A stretch of 64,000 nucleotides of DNA from Sutterella sp. Lineage in GTDB: Bacteria; Pseudomonadota; Gammaproteobacteria; Burkholderiales; Burkholderiaceae_F. The stretch lies in the NCBI RefSeq assembly GCF_030539355.1, contig NZ_JAUNSF010000001.1, forward strand, positions 84,343-148,342. Direction: 5' to 3'. This document shows positions 46,291 to 56,951 of the stretch, one piece after another (positions within the stretch are counted from its first letter, which is position 1; each line of letters starts with the position of its first letter). Both the position numbers and the translations under genes were made by a program. The notes below the pieces were generated by a model. It saw only the letters and a list, made by a program, of their open reading frames with translations, had not been told where the DNA came from and ran no database searches.

Positions 46291-47148
46291 TTATTGTGAG
46301 GAGGCCTTGTCATGCCGGCGCAGGAGCTCAAGGCGCAGCGCGTCCTCGGGGCAGATCTCGATGCAGCGTCCGCAGTTGAGGCACTCGCCCGAGGGAATCC
46401 GGCCCGTGCGGGCGAGATCCTTGAAGCGGATCACCTGCTTCTCCGGGCAGACCTTCAGGCAGTCCGCGCACCGGGTGCAGCGCTCGTCCGAGAAGCCGAT
46501 CGTGATGACGGGCCTCGGCGAGACGCGGCCGACGAGCGCCCAGAGGGCCCCGAGCGGGCAGAGGTGACCGCACCAGCCGTCGCGCATGAGCCCGAGCTCG
46601 AGCGCGAAGACGGCGAGCGCCGCGGAAAGCGCCGAGAGCCCGGTTCCGAAGACGAGGTCACGCCAGATCATCGCCTGGGGGCTGACGCCCTCGAAGGCGA
46701 CGGTGCCCGTGACGAAGCTCGCTGCGAGCGTGCCGGCGAGGATCGCGTAGCGCGCGGCCCGCGGCAGGCGGATGCCGTCCGCGGCGAGCCCGAGGCGCTC
46801 GCGCAGCCAGGCGGCGCTCTCGACCACGATGTTCATCGGGCAGATCCAGCCGCAGAAGGTGCGCGAGCCGAGGAGCCCGTAGAGGAGCGTGATGATGAGC
46901 GTCCCGGCGAGCACGGTGGCCGTCGGGATGATGCCCGCGCAGAGGCGCTCGAGCATCGCGAGCGGGTCGCCGAGCGGAATCGTCTCGAGGATCATCGACT
47001 GCGAGAGGTCGCCCAAGAGCAGCGGCCGTCCGGCGATCTCCCAGCCCCAGCGGGCCGTGCCTGCGAAGAGCACGAGCACGAGAATCTGGGAGAGGCGCCT
47101 CGCGAGCGTGAACCTGTGACGGCGAATGAAGTTCGGTTTCGCGGTCAT
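46291..47148 (-). CDS. napH: Quinol dehydrogenase membrane subunit NapH
   Basis: A 285-residue inner-membrane ferredoxin-type protein with about four transmembrane helices and the CGWICPMN motif near residue 95. Two C-terminal 4Fe-4S motifs are present (CTRCADCLKVCPEKQ and CLNCGRCIEICPEDA). With NapG it oxidises quinol and delivers electrons to NapB/NapA. The start overlaps the napG stop by 4 bases. Confidence 0.94.
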   Translation of the reverse strand: MTAKPNFIRRHRFTLARRLSQILVLVLFAGTARWGWEIAGRPLLLGDLSQSMILETIPLGDPLAMLERLCAGIIPTATVLAGTLIITLLYGLLGSRTFCGWICPMNIVVESAAWLRERLGLAADGIRLPRAARYAILAGTLAASFVTGTVAFEGVSPQAMIWRDLVFGTGLSALSAALAVFALELGLMRDGWCGHLCPLGALWALVGRVSPRPVITIGFSDERCTRCADCLKVCPEKQVIRFKDLARTGRIPSGECLNCGRCIEICPEDALRLELLRRHDKASSQ

Positions 47149-47954
47149 AGCAGATCCTCGCTGTTGAGGTAGTCCATGCCGGGCGCGGTGTCATCGGACG
47201 CAGGGGCCGGCGAGGAACCCGACGATGCGGGTTCCTTCGGCATCGGCGTGGCCGGCGGGCCCTCGCGGCGGAGGTTCTTCGGATCCTCCTCGTCGAGCCA
47301 GCCGAGGCGGTAGTGCTTGCCGATCGTGCCGAGCACGTTGGCGGGGTCGGCGATGCGGATCGCGGGCACGTCCGTCGGGCAGCCCTTCTCGCACATGCCG
47401 CATCCCGTGCAGGCGTCCGGATGGATCACCGGCACGAAGACGGCGTGCGCCGAGATGCCTCTCGGATGCGTCTCGATCGTGAGCGCGCGGCCTGTCTCCG
47501 GGCATTCGCGGAAACAGACCTCGCAGCGCAGACCCTGCCACGAGAGGCAGGAGTTCGGGTCGACCACCGCCACGCCCATGCGCGCGTCGCGGATGTCGGT
47601 GAGCTGCGGGTCAAGCGCACCGGTCGGGCAGGCCTTCACGCACGGGATGTCCTGGCACATGTAGCAGGGAATCTCGCGCGGGATGAACCATGGCGTGCCG
47701 ACGGGGGCCGGGTCGCGCATGCCGGCGAGCCGGAGCGTGTCGTACGGACACGCCTCGACGCACCGGCCGCAGCGCGCGCAGGCGGCGGTGAAGTCCGATC
47801 CTGCGAGCGCTCCGGGCGGACGCGGGCACCACCGTGCGGCGCTCTCGCGCACCGGGGCGATCCCGAGCGCGAACGCGCCGACTGCGGCAGCGCATCCCGA
47901 GGCCATCAGGGCCTCAAGGAATGCGCGTCGACCGATGGGCTTGGCGCCGGCCAT
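47145..47954 (-). CDS. napG: Ferredoxin-type electron-transfer protein NapG
   Basis: A 269-residue periplasmic protein with a Tat signal (GRRAFLEALMASG) and four 4Fe-4S motifs, including CARCGRCVEACPYD, CYMCQDIPCVKACP, CEVCFRECPE and CTGCGMCEKGCP. It partners NapH. It starts 4 bases after the napA stop. The C-terminal tail is Pro/Ser/Ala-rich. Confidence 0.94.
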   Translation of the reverse strand: MAGAKPIGRRAFLEALMASGCAAAVGAFALGIAPVRESAARWCPRPPGALAGSDFTAACARCGRCVEACPYDTLRLAGMRDPAPVGTPWFIPREIPCYMCQDIPCVKACPTGALDPQLTDIRDARMGVAVVDPNSCLSWQGLRCEVCFRECPETGRALTIETHPRGISAHAVFVPVIHPDACTGCGMCEKGCPTDVPAIRIADPANVLGTIGKHYRLGWLDEEDPKNLRREGPPATPMPKEPASSGSSPAPASDDTAPGMDYLNSEDLL

Positions 47955-47958
47955 GATG

Positions 47959-50703
47959 TCAGGCCTTCCTCACGAGGACCGCGGTCTTCTTGAAGTCGGG
48001 TTCTTCAGAGATCGGGTCCGTCGCGTCGATGACGACGGCGTTGCAGCGCACCTTCTCGTCAAAGAAGGCAAGCCAGCACGTGCCGGCGGGCATGATGTTG
48101 CGCACCTGCGTCTCAACCTGGGCCTGGCAGACGCCGTGGCGGCTCTCGACGTGCGCCATGTCGCCGCGCTTGAGACCGCGCCTCTCGGCGTCGCCCGGGT
48201 TCATGTAGAGGAGAGCGGACGGGGCGGCACGGTGGAGCTCCGGCACGCGGCGGGTCATCGAGCCCGTGTGCCAGTGCTCGAGGATGCGGCCCGTGCAGAG
48301 CCAGAGGTCATAGTGGCCGTCAGGCTGCTCGACCGGGGCGGCGTACGGACGGAAGAAGATCTTCGCCGTGCCCGCGTAGGCCGTGGCCTTCGGATCGGTG
48401 ACCTTGTAGAGGTCGCCCGTGGCGACGGGCTTCATGAGCTTGCCGTAGAAGAGGTTGTCGGGCTTCGCGTACGGGTCGTGCTCGAGGTTGAAGCGGTACT
48501 TCGTCTCCTTGCCGTTGACGACCGGCCAGAGGAAGCCGCGGGTGTCGGCGCGCTGGTACGTGTCGAAGTCCGCGAGGTCGTGACCGTCGCCGAGCGTGAA
48601 CTGGCGGTACTCGTTGAAGAGCGCCTTCTCGGGGAAGTACGGCAGCCCGAGCGCGTCGCCGGTGTTGTTGAGCTCGTTCGGATAGAGCGGATCGGGCCAC
48701 ACGGCCTCGGCGCGCTTGCCCTTCGGGGCGAAGAGCACGTCAAAGAGCGTGTCCTCGGGCTTGATGCCCATCTCGGCGGCCTTGCCGAGCATGTCGGGCA
48801 GCATGTCGCCCTCGACGCCCTTCAGAGGCACGGCCTTCCAGGTCTCGCCGATCTTGAAGCGCTTGGCGATCTCGAACATCGTCCAGATGTCGGTGCGGGC
48901 CTCGCCCGGCGAGGTGACGAGCTGGTGCCAGCCCTGCGTGCGGCGCTCGGCGTTGCCGTAGAGACCCCACTTCTCGAAGTGAGCGGCGACCGGAAGGATC
49001 AGGTCGGCGCAGCGCGCGGAGAAGGTCGGGTAGATGTCGGAGACGACGATGAAGGCGTCCGGACGGCGGCAGGCCTTGATCCAGTGCGTGTTGTTGGGCG
49101 CCGACTGGATGATGTTGACGACCTGCGTCCACATGAAGTCGATCGACTCGTCCTGCACACCGCGCAGGATCTTCATGAGCGAGGCGCCGACCTTCGGGTT
49201 GAGCGTGCCCTCGGGGATGCCCCAGAGCTTCTCGGTCTTCTTGCGGTGCGCCGGATTGGCGACGAGCATGTCGGCGGGCAGACGGTGGCAGAAGGCGCCC
49301 ACTTCACGGGCCGAGCCGCAGGCGGAGGGCTGGCCGGTGAGCGAGAACGCGCCGTTGCCGGGAAGCGCATGCTTGCCGAGGAGCAGATGGATGTCATAGA
49401 CGAGTTCGTTGATCCAGACGCCGCGCTGATGCTGGTTCATGCCCATGCACCAGTAGCTCATGATGCTGCGCTCGGGGTCGCAGATGTAGTCGGCGAGCTG
49501 CATGAGCTTCTGCTTGAAGGTGTCGAGCGACTCGTCGTTGTCGCCCTTGGCGAGCTCGGCGACGAAGTCGAGCGTGTAGGGCTCGACGCCCTTGCAGAAG
49601 TCCTCGTACGAGATCTTCCAGTGCTTGCCGGCGGTGCCGCCGGAGTTCTTCTGCTCGACCACCTCGCCTTCCTTCCTGCCCTGGGCGATGGCCTCCCACT
49701 TGTCGAGCTTGATCGAGAGCTGGCGGGCCATCACGTCCTTCTCGGCCGGATAAGCGTACTTGTCGGTGTTGCGCAGACCGTAGCCGATGTCGGTGACGCC
49801 GGCGCAGAAGATGCAGTGCTTGTCGACGAACTCCTTGTTCACGCGGCCGCGCTTGATGATCTCGCGGATGACGAAGTTCGCGATCGCGAGGTCCGTGTTC
49901 GGTCGGAAGATGATCACGAGGTCCGAGAGGTTCGAGGAGCTCGAGCGGTGCGTCGTGAGCTGGATGATGCGGGTGTTCTTGTCCGTGAGGCGGCGGTTGG
50001 CCATGCGCGACCAGAGCACCGGGTGCGCCTCGGCGGGGTTGTTGCCCCAGAGGATCATCGTGTTGGTGAGCTCGATGTCCTGGTAGCAGTTGGCCGGCTC
50101 GTCGACGCCGAAGGTCTGGTAGAAGCCCACCACGGCGGAGGCCATGCACAGACGCGCGTTCGGATCGATGTTGTTCGAGCGGAAGCCGCCCTTGATGAGC
50201 TTCGAGGCGGTGTAGGCCTCGGGGATGGTGTACTGGCCGGAGCCGACGATGGAGATGCCCGCGGGGCCCTTCTTCTCGTAGACGCGGCGGATCTGCCTGG
50301 CCATCTCGTCGAGGGCGACCTCCCAGGAGACCGGCTCGAAGCGGCCGTTCTTGTCGAACTTGCCGTCCTTCATGCGCATGAGCGGACGCGTGAGGCGGTC
50401 CTTGCCGTACATGATCTTGGCGTTGAAGTAGCCCTTCACGCAGTTGAGGCCGCGGTTGACGGGCGCGTCGGGGTCGCCCTTCGTGGCGACGACGCGGCCG
50501 TCGCGGACGCCGACCTGCAGGCCGCAGCCGGTGCCGCAGAAGCGGCAGACGCCCTTGTGCCAGGTGATGCCGTCGTCGATCGCGGCGGAGTCAGCGGCCT
50601 GGGCGGAGGTGACGGGGATGCCGAGGGCCATGGCGGCGCTGGCGGCGATGCCCGACTTGAGCACGGTGCGGCGGTGGAAAGTGATTGCGCGTTCCTGGGT
50701 CAT
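47959..50703 (-). CDS. napA: Periplasmic nitrate reductase catalytic subunit
   Basis: A 914-residue Mo-bis-MGD enzyme reducing nitrate to nitrite. The Tat signal is HRRTVLKSGIAASAAM; the 4Fe-4S motif CRFCGTGCGL with the downstream CVKG lies near residue 50. The Mo-ligating Cys is in DPNARLCMASAVVGF. ATG 50703 was chosen over a longer open frame because it places the Tat motif correctly. The order napD-napA-napG-napH-napB lacks napC, so quinol oxidation probably relies on NapGH, or NapC is encoded elsewhere. Confidence 0.97.
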   Translation of the reverse strand: MTQERAITFHRRTVLKSGIAASAAMALGIPVTSAQAADSAAIDDGITWHKGVCRFCGTGCGLQVGVRDGRVVATKGDPDAPVNRGLNCVKGYFNAKIMYGKDRLTRPLMRMKDGKFDKNGRFEPVSWEVALDEMARQIRRVYEKKGPAGISIVGSGQYTIPEAYTASKLIKGGFRSNNIDPNARLCMASAVVGFYQTFGVDEPANCYQDIELTNTMILWGNNPAEAHPVLWSRMANRRLTDKNTRIIQLTTHRSSSSNLSDLVIIFRPNTDLAIANFVIREIIKRGRVNKEFVDKHCIFCAGVTDIGYGLRNTDKYAYPAEKDVMARQLSIKLDKWEAIAQGRKEGEVVEQKNSGGTAGKHWKISYEDFCKGVEPYTLDFVAELAKGDNDESLDTFKQKLMQLADYICDPERSIMSYWCMGMNQHQRGVWINELVYDIHLLLGKHALPGNGAFSLTGQPSACGSAREVGAFCHRLPADMLVANPAHRKKTEKLWGIPEGTLNPKVGASLMKILRGVQDESIDFMWTQVVNIIQSAPNNTHWIKACRRPDAFIVVSDIYPTFSARCADLILPVAAHFEKWGLYGNAERRTQGWHQLVTSPGEARTDIWTMFEIAKRFKIGETWKAVPLKGVEGDMLPDMLGKAAEMGIKPEDTLFDVLFAPKGKRAEAVWPDPLYPNELNNTGDALGLPYFPEKALFNEYRQFTLGDGHDLADFDTYQRADTRGFLWPVVNGKETKYRFNLEHDPYAKPDNLFYGKLMKPVATGDLYKVTDPKATAYAGTAKIFFRPYAAPVEQPDGHYDLWLCTGRILEHWHTGSMTRRVPELHRAAPSALLYMNPGDAERRGLKRGDMAHVESRHGVCQAQVETQVRNIMPAGTCWLAFFDEKVRCNAVVIDATDPISEEPDFKKTAVLVRKA

Positions 50704-50801
50704 GTGGACCTCCTTTTGGGGAAGCTGTTGTCCGAATTCGTTGCTGATGAGAGGTCCTCTGCAGGAGGACACACGAAGGGCGCCTGCCCGGCCGGGTACG
50801 G

Positions 50802-51038
50802 TCAGGAGGCGTCCGGGCGATGCTCGATCAGGCTGACGTCAAACACGTCAGGCAGGTCAGCGACGGTTCGGAAGAGACGGACTTCGTCGTCAGTGGTCGG
50901 TGCCTCGATCGTGCAGATCATGCGGCCGGTGGCCGGATCCGTCTGATGGGGCTCGACGCCCTCGATGGCCTTGACGGCCCTGAGCGCGTCCTCAAGCCGT
51001 CCGGGGTGAACGACGACAAGAATTGCGGAGTAATTCAT
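50802..51038 (-). CDS. napD: NapA maturation chaperone NapD
   Basis: A 78-residue cytoplasmic ferredoxin-fold chaperone that binds the NapA Tat signal until the cofactor is inserted. The pattern SAILVVVHPGRLEDALRAV at the start and GVEPHQTDPATGRMICTIEA in the middle fit the family. It is the first gene of the nap operon, 98 bases before napA. Confidence 0.92.
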   Translation of the reverse strand: MNYSAILVVVHPGRLEDALRAVKAIEGVEPHQTDPATGRMICTIEAPTTDDEVRLFRTVADLPDVFDVSLIEHRPDAS

Positions 51039-51148
51039 AGGTCTATAGGGACTTTTTGGAATATGGGGAATTAGTCCTCAAGACCTATTTTTGCCCGTTA
51101 TGTCGGTTTGGTCTACATCCCGAAACGAATACATTCCCCCTAATTTCG

Positions 51149-51164
51149 TACCTATTCGGGGGTA
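51149..51164 (-). promoter_or_regulatory. 7-2-7 NarL/NarP-type site upstream of napD
   Basis: Read on the minus strand: TACCCCC, two bases GA, then ATAGGTA. The consensus is TACYYMT-NN-AKRRGTA; the second half matches 7 of 7 and the first 6 of 7. It lies about 111-126 bases upstream of the napD start. A weak -10 candidate, CATAAC, is at 51102-51097. The rest of 51039-51177 has no gene. Confidence 0.65.
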
Positions 51165-51177
51165 TTTGTACGGGTTT

Positions 51178-52386
51178 TCAGCTGTTTTTGCCCGGGAGCG
51201 GACGGGCAAGCGTCACCGCGATGGCGATGATGACGAGCAGCGCGCCGAGGAAGTAGGGGACGCCGGCGGCGAGGTCCCCGGGGGCGCTCTTGGAGGTGAA
51301 GAAGAGGAGCGGCGTGCCGAGCACGGGGCTCACGGCGCCCGTGAAGCTGTTGAGCGAGCTCGCCGCCCCGAGGCGCACGCCCTGGGTGGTGGGCGAGCCC
51401 GTGCGGCTGATGATGCTCTGGAGCGTCGGCCCTACGACGCCCATGATGGAGAAGAGGGCGACGAGCGCGAGGAGCGCCTCGCCCGTGGTGGAGAGGCCTA
51501 TGCCGATGAGCGCCGCGGCGCCCGCCGTGAGGCCGAGGAGCACGAGGGGCTGCGGATCGAGCGCGCGGGAGAGCCGCGGCAGGATCCAGCCCTGCGTGAC
51601 GGTGATGGCGGCGCCGAGCACGAAGATCGAGAAGCCGATCGTCTTCGGGGTCCAGCCGTAGCGGAACTCCGTGTAGAGCGCCCATGTGCACTGCATCAGG
51701 CTCTGCGAGAGCGTGCAGAGCGTGATGATGAGGAGGATGGGCAGCACGAGCTTCTCGCGCGAGAGCGCGGAGAGCGAGGAGAAGGGGTTGGAGCGCCGCA
51801 GCGTGAAGGGCTCGGTCGCGGGCGACGTGAGGCTCTCGGGCAGCACGAAGAAGCCGTAGAGGAAGTTGAGTCCGCAGATGATGCCGGCGACGAGGAACGG
51901 CAGCCGCGGGTCCGTTTCGCCGAGCATGCCGCCGAGCGCAGGCCCGAGGATGAAGGCGATGCCGAAGATCGCGCCGATGCGGCCGAAGGCGGCCGTGCGC
52001 TGCTCGATCGCGGTCACGTCGGCGATGTAGGCCTGGGCGACGACGATGTTCGAGCTCATGGCGCCCCCGAGGATGCGCGAGAGCAGGATGAGCGTGAGCG
52101 ACTGCGAGAAGGCGGGCACGAGCATCATGATCGCGAGGCCGAGGATGCCCGTGAGGAGCACGGGCCTCCTGCCGATGCGGTCCGAGAGCGCGCCGATCGC
52201 CGGGGCCGAGAAGAACTGCATGAGCCCGTAGCTCACCATGATGGCGCCGTACCAGGTCGCCTGCATGTCCGCGCTCGGGGCGAGGGTTCCGATCAGCCGC
52301 GGCAGCACGGGAATGATGAGCCCGATGCCGAGTGCGTCAAGGAAGACGCAGGCAAGCACGAAGCTGACGGCGGGCGATCTGGCCAT
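51178..52386 (-). CDS. MFS efflux transporter, TetA-like
   Basis: A 402-residue, 12-helix drug:H+ antiporter of the MFS. The N-terminus FVLACVFLDALGIGLIIPVL and motif A GALSDRIGRRPVLL resemble tetracycline-exporter relatives; motif C is seen as GPALGGMLG. Start ATG 52386 was taken after discarding a Pro/Arg-rich upstream extension. It is not close enough by eye to a named Tet class, and many chromosomal homologues do not give tetracycline resistance. The gene ends about 14 bases before the NarL site. Confidence 0.87.
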   Translation of the reverse strand: MARSPAVSFVLACVFLDALGIGLIIPVLPRLIGTLAPSADMQATWYGAIMVSYGLMQFFSAPAIGALSDRIGRRPVLLTGILGLAIMMLVPAFSQSLTLILLSRILGGAMSSNIVVAQAYIADVTAIEQRTAAFGRIGAIFGIAFILGPALGGMLGETDPRLPFLVAGIICGLNFLYGFFVLPESLTSPATEPFTLRRSNPFSSLSALSREKLVLPILLIITLCTLSQSLMQCTWALYTEFRYGWTPKTIGFSIFVLGAAITVTQGWILPRLSRALDPQPLVLLGLTAGAAALIGIGLSTTGEALLALVALFSIMGVVGPTLQSIISRTGSPTTQGVRLGAASSLNSFTGAVSPVLGTPLLFFTSKSAPGDLAAGVPYFLGALLVIIAIAVTLARPLPGKNS

Positions 52387-52826
52387 GGGCGGGATGTCGG
52401 GGGGAATGGGAGGGAGGCGTCTCGGGCGCCAAGGAAACACAAATGATAGCCGTCCTTCGGCTTAGGCGTTCCGGGTCGGCGGCGTTGACATGGCTCAATA
52501 TGCGAGGGTTTTGTCGACCGGAACGGCAGGAAAGAACAAGGCATATGCGCTGAAGGTCTGAGGCGGAGCTCCTCAGGAGTTGGTAGTGTTCTCCTGCAAA
52601 GGTGTTCCCGGAATTCCCCTGAAGGTTTTGAGAGCACGCGGCCCGCGGGCCGCGCGAGGGGGAAGCCGCCGCAGCCATCCGCCCGCAGAGGCGGGGTGCC
52701 CCGGGAACGCATTTCCATGGAAAAGGCCGCCCCGACAGAGGCTCAGTTCCACCGACGCGGCCGGCGTCTCCCTCGGACGAAGGGAGACGGCAAGAATGAA
52801 ACCGCATACCCCGGAGTCAGAATCTC
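52387..52826 (+). other. Long structured leader/intergenic region before sstT
   Basis: 440 gene-free bases between divergent genes. A perfect 18-bp palindrome lies at 52637-52654 (CGCGGCCCG and its complement). A 9-bp stem, CGTCTCCCT (52765-52773) with AGGGAGACG (52781-52789), ends 37 bases before the sstT start. CTCCTCAGGAG at about 52570 is another short dyad. TTGACA at 52485-52490 lacks a matching -10. No known riboswitch was recognised. Confidence 0.45.
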
Positions 52827-54059
52827 ATGAAGCGAGTATTTAAGTTCGCGATGCCCTTCCTTCAGGGCTCGCTCGTCAAACAGATCATCATCGGCCTCGT
52901 ACTCGGCATAGCGCTCGGCCTCACCTTCCCCGAGGCCGCCAAGGACGTGGGCCTCCTCGGCAACCTCTTCGTCGCCGCCCTGAAGGGCGTCGCCCCGATC
53001 CTCGTCTTCGTGCTCGTCATGAGCTCGATCGCGAACCAGCAGATCGTCGGCGACATGCACATCAAGCCCATCATCGGCCTCTACATCCTCGGCACGTTCC
53101 TCGCCGCCGTGATCGCCGTCGCCGCGAGCTTCATGTTCCCGACCACGCTCGCGCTGCAGGTCTCCGACGCCCAGGTCGCCGCACCGGGCGGCATCCTCGA
53201 GGTGTTCCGCAACCTGCTCCTGCAGGCCGTGGACAACCCCGTGCACGCCATCGCGAACGCCAACTACATCAGCATCCTCATCTGGTCGATCGCCATGGGC
53301 GTGGTGCTGCGCAGCTCGAACTCCGCCACGCGCGAGGTGCTCCTTGACGCCGCCAAGGCCGTCGAGTTCATCGTCCGCATCGTGATCCGCTTCGCCCCGA
53401 TCGGTATCTTCGGCATCGTCGCCTCGACGCTCGCCGAAATCGGTCTCGAGGCGTTCGCGGGCTACCTCAAGCTCCTCGTCGTCCTCGTCGGCACGATGTT
53501 CTTCCTCGCGCTCGTCGTGAACCCCTTCCTCGTCTGGCTCTGCACGCACCAGAACCCGTATCCCCTCACGCTCATGACGCTGCGCGAGTCGGGCGTCTCG
53601 GCCTTCTTCACGCGTTCCTCCGCGGCCAACATCCCGGTGAACCTTGAGATCTGCCGCCGCCTGGGGCTCCCCGAGTCGACCTACTCGATCTCGATTCCCG
53701 TGGGCGCCACGGTGAACATGCAGGGCGCCGCGATCACGATCACGGTTCTCACGCTCGCGGGCGTGCATACGCTCGGTCTTCCGATCGACGTCCTCTCCGC
53801 GCTCTTCCTCTCGTTCGTCGCCGCGATCTGCGCGGCCGGCGCCTCCGGCGTCCCGGGCGGCTCGCTGATGCTGATCCCGCTCGCCTGCGGCCTCTTCGGC
53901 ATTGACCAGAACACCGCCATGCAGGTGGTCGCCGTCGGCTTCATCATCGGCGTGATCCAGGACTCGTGCGAAACCGCGCTCAACTCCTCGGCCGATGCGC
54001 TCTTCACGATCGCCGCGTGCAAGCGCGCCGAGCGTCTCGCCGGCAAGTCGGGCGAATAA
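52827..54059 (+). CDS. sstT: Serine/threonine:sodium symporter SstT
   Basis: A 410-residue inner-membrane transporter of the dicarboxylate/amino acid:cation symporter family. The early segment [17 protein letters not shown], the serine-rich hairpin [20 protein letters not shown] and the [16 protein letters not shown] motif are characteristic. The [17 protein letters not shown] stretch near the C-terminus matches SstT rather than GltP. It is monocistronic, ending at the terminator at 54110. Confidence 0.92.
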   Translation: MKRVFKFAMPFLQGSLVKQIIIGLVLGIALGLTFPEAAKDVGLLGNLFVAALKGVAPILVFVLVMSSIANQQIVGDMHIKPIIGLYILGTFLAAVIAVAASFMFPTTLALQVSDAQVAAPGGILEVFRNLLLQAVDNPVHAIANANYISILIWSIAMGVVLRSSNSATREVLLDAAKAVEFIVRIVIRFAPIGIFGIVASTLAEIGLEAFAGYLKLLVVLVGTMFFLALVVNPFLVWLCTHQNPYPLTLMTLRESGVSAFFTRSSAANIPVNLEICRRLGLPESTYSISIPVGATVNMQGAAITITVLTLAGVHTLGLPIDVLSALFLSFVAAICAAGASGVPGGSLMLIPLACGLFGIDQNTAMQVVAVGFIIGVIQDSCETALNSSADALFTIAACKRAERLAGKSGE

Positions 54060-54109
54060 CCGCTCCGCGCTCCCGGGCCCGCCCGCATGTCGGGCCCGAG
54101 ACCCCCGCA

Positions 54110-54146
54110 CGAAACCCCGTCTCAAAAAAGGCGGGGTTTCGCTTTT
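54110..54146. terminator. Terminator of sstT
   Basis: CGAAACCCCG (54110-54119) pairs perfectly with CGGGGTTTCG (54132-54141), then CTTTT. Confidence 0.85.
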
Positions 54147-54227
54147 CCGGAGCGTCCGAAGAGACGCGTTCTCTTAGAATGGCAGATCCGCCTCCTCCCG
54201 CAACGCCCACTTCCTCGGACTCCTCCC

Positions 54228-56066
<1,839 letters not shown>

Positions 56067-56067
56067 A

Positions 56068-56844
56068 TCACTTCGCCGCGGTGACGCGCGGCTTCTGCTT
56101 GCGGTTGGCGAGGATGCGGTCGAAGAGCGCGTTCGGCAGCACGCGCAGGATCTTCGCGAGCACGCCCATCTGCCACGGGATCACCGTGTAGCTCGTGCGG
56201 GCGCTGATGGCCTTCACGGCCTCGCGGGCGAAGTCGTCGGGCTCCATGATGAAGGGCATCTTGTAGGGATTCTCTGCCGTGAGCGGCGTGCGCACGAAGC
56301 CCGGGCAGATCGTCGAGACGCGGATGCCGTACTTCTGCAGCTCCACGCGCAGGCTCTCGCAGTACGTGATCACCGCGGACTTGCTCGCGCAGTAGGCCTC
56401 GGACCCGGGGAGGCCGCGGATGCCAGCGACCGAGCCCATGCCCACGAGCTGCCCCTCGCCGCGCGCCTTCATCGGGGCGATGAAGGGGTGGAAGGTGTTG
56501 GCCATCGCGAAGACGTTGATGCGGTAGACGGCCTCGAGCATGTCGAGGTCCTCCTCGTACTCGGTCTTCACGCCGTGCGAGATGCCCGCGTTGGCGATGA
56601 CCACGGTCGCTCCGCCCGAGCGCAGCTCGAACTCGCGGGCCGCGGCGAAGATCTCCTCGCGCACGGTCACGTCCGCGGGAAGGATGATGTGGCGTTCGTG
56701 GCCGCCGGGCAGCTCGTCGACGAGAGCCTCGAGCTTGTCGCGGCTGCGCGCGACGAGGCCGAGCGTTGCGCCGCGGGCGGCGTACTGACGGGCGAGCGCG
56801 GCGCCGATGCCGCTCGATGCGCCGGTGATGAAGACATTGAGCAC
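56068..56844 (-). CDS. Short-chain dehydrogenase/reductase
   Basis: A 258-residue NAD(P)-dependent oxidoreductase. The cofactor motif TGASSGIGAALA is at the N-terminus, NAG follows at IANAGIS, and the catalytic Tyr-Lys is in AYCASK with an upstream Ser (GSVAGI). The basic C-terminus (NRKQKPRVTAAK) is unusual and may favour membrane association. The substrate is unknown. It follows dsbA on the same strand but behind a terminator-like hairpin. Confidence 0.88.
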   Translation of the reverse strand: MLNVFITGASSGIGAALARQYAARGATLGLVARSRDKLEALVDELPGGHERHIILPADVTVREEIFAAAREFELRSGGATVVIANAGISHGVKTEYEEDLDMLEAVYRINVFAMANTFHPFIAPMKARGEGQLVGMGSVAGIRGLPGSEAYCASKSAVITYCESLRVELQKYGIRVSTICPGFVRTPLTAENPYKMPFIMEPDDFAREAVKAISARTSYTVIPWQMGVLAKILRVLPNALFDRILANRKQKPRVTAAK

Positions 56845-56870
56845 GGGGATGACCTCCGCGAAAGGAAATG

Positions 56871-56902
56871 AAAAGGCGCTCCGAACGTCTCGGGGCGCCT
56901 CG
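56871..56902 (-). terminator. Terminator-like hairpin between dsbA and the SDR gene
   Basis: On the minus strand, AGGCGC-CCCGA pairs with TCGG-AGCGCCT and is followed by TTTC. A second hairpin (GGCCTCCC, 56915-56922, with GGGAGGCC, 56930-56937) lies just before it. Confidence 0.6.
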
Positions 56903-56951
56903 GGGACAAGCGCGGGCCTCCCGTTTCAGGGGAGGCCGGGACGGCCGGTGA

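Noticed and set aside
47683-50946. A 1087-codon open frame on the plus strand opposite napA and napG
   Set aside because: Antisense artefact of GC-rich codon use; napA and napG carry all expected motifs on the other strand.
51178-52386. Acquired tetracycline-resistance gene
   Set aside because: The protein is TetA-like in fold and motif A, but it has the same GC and codon character as its neighbours and no mobile-element context, so resistance should not be claimed.
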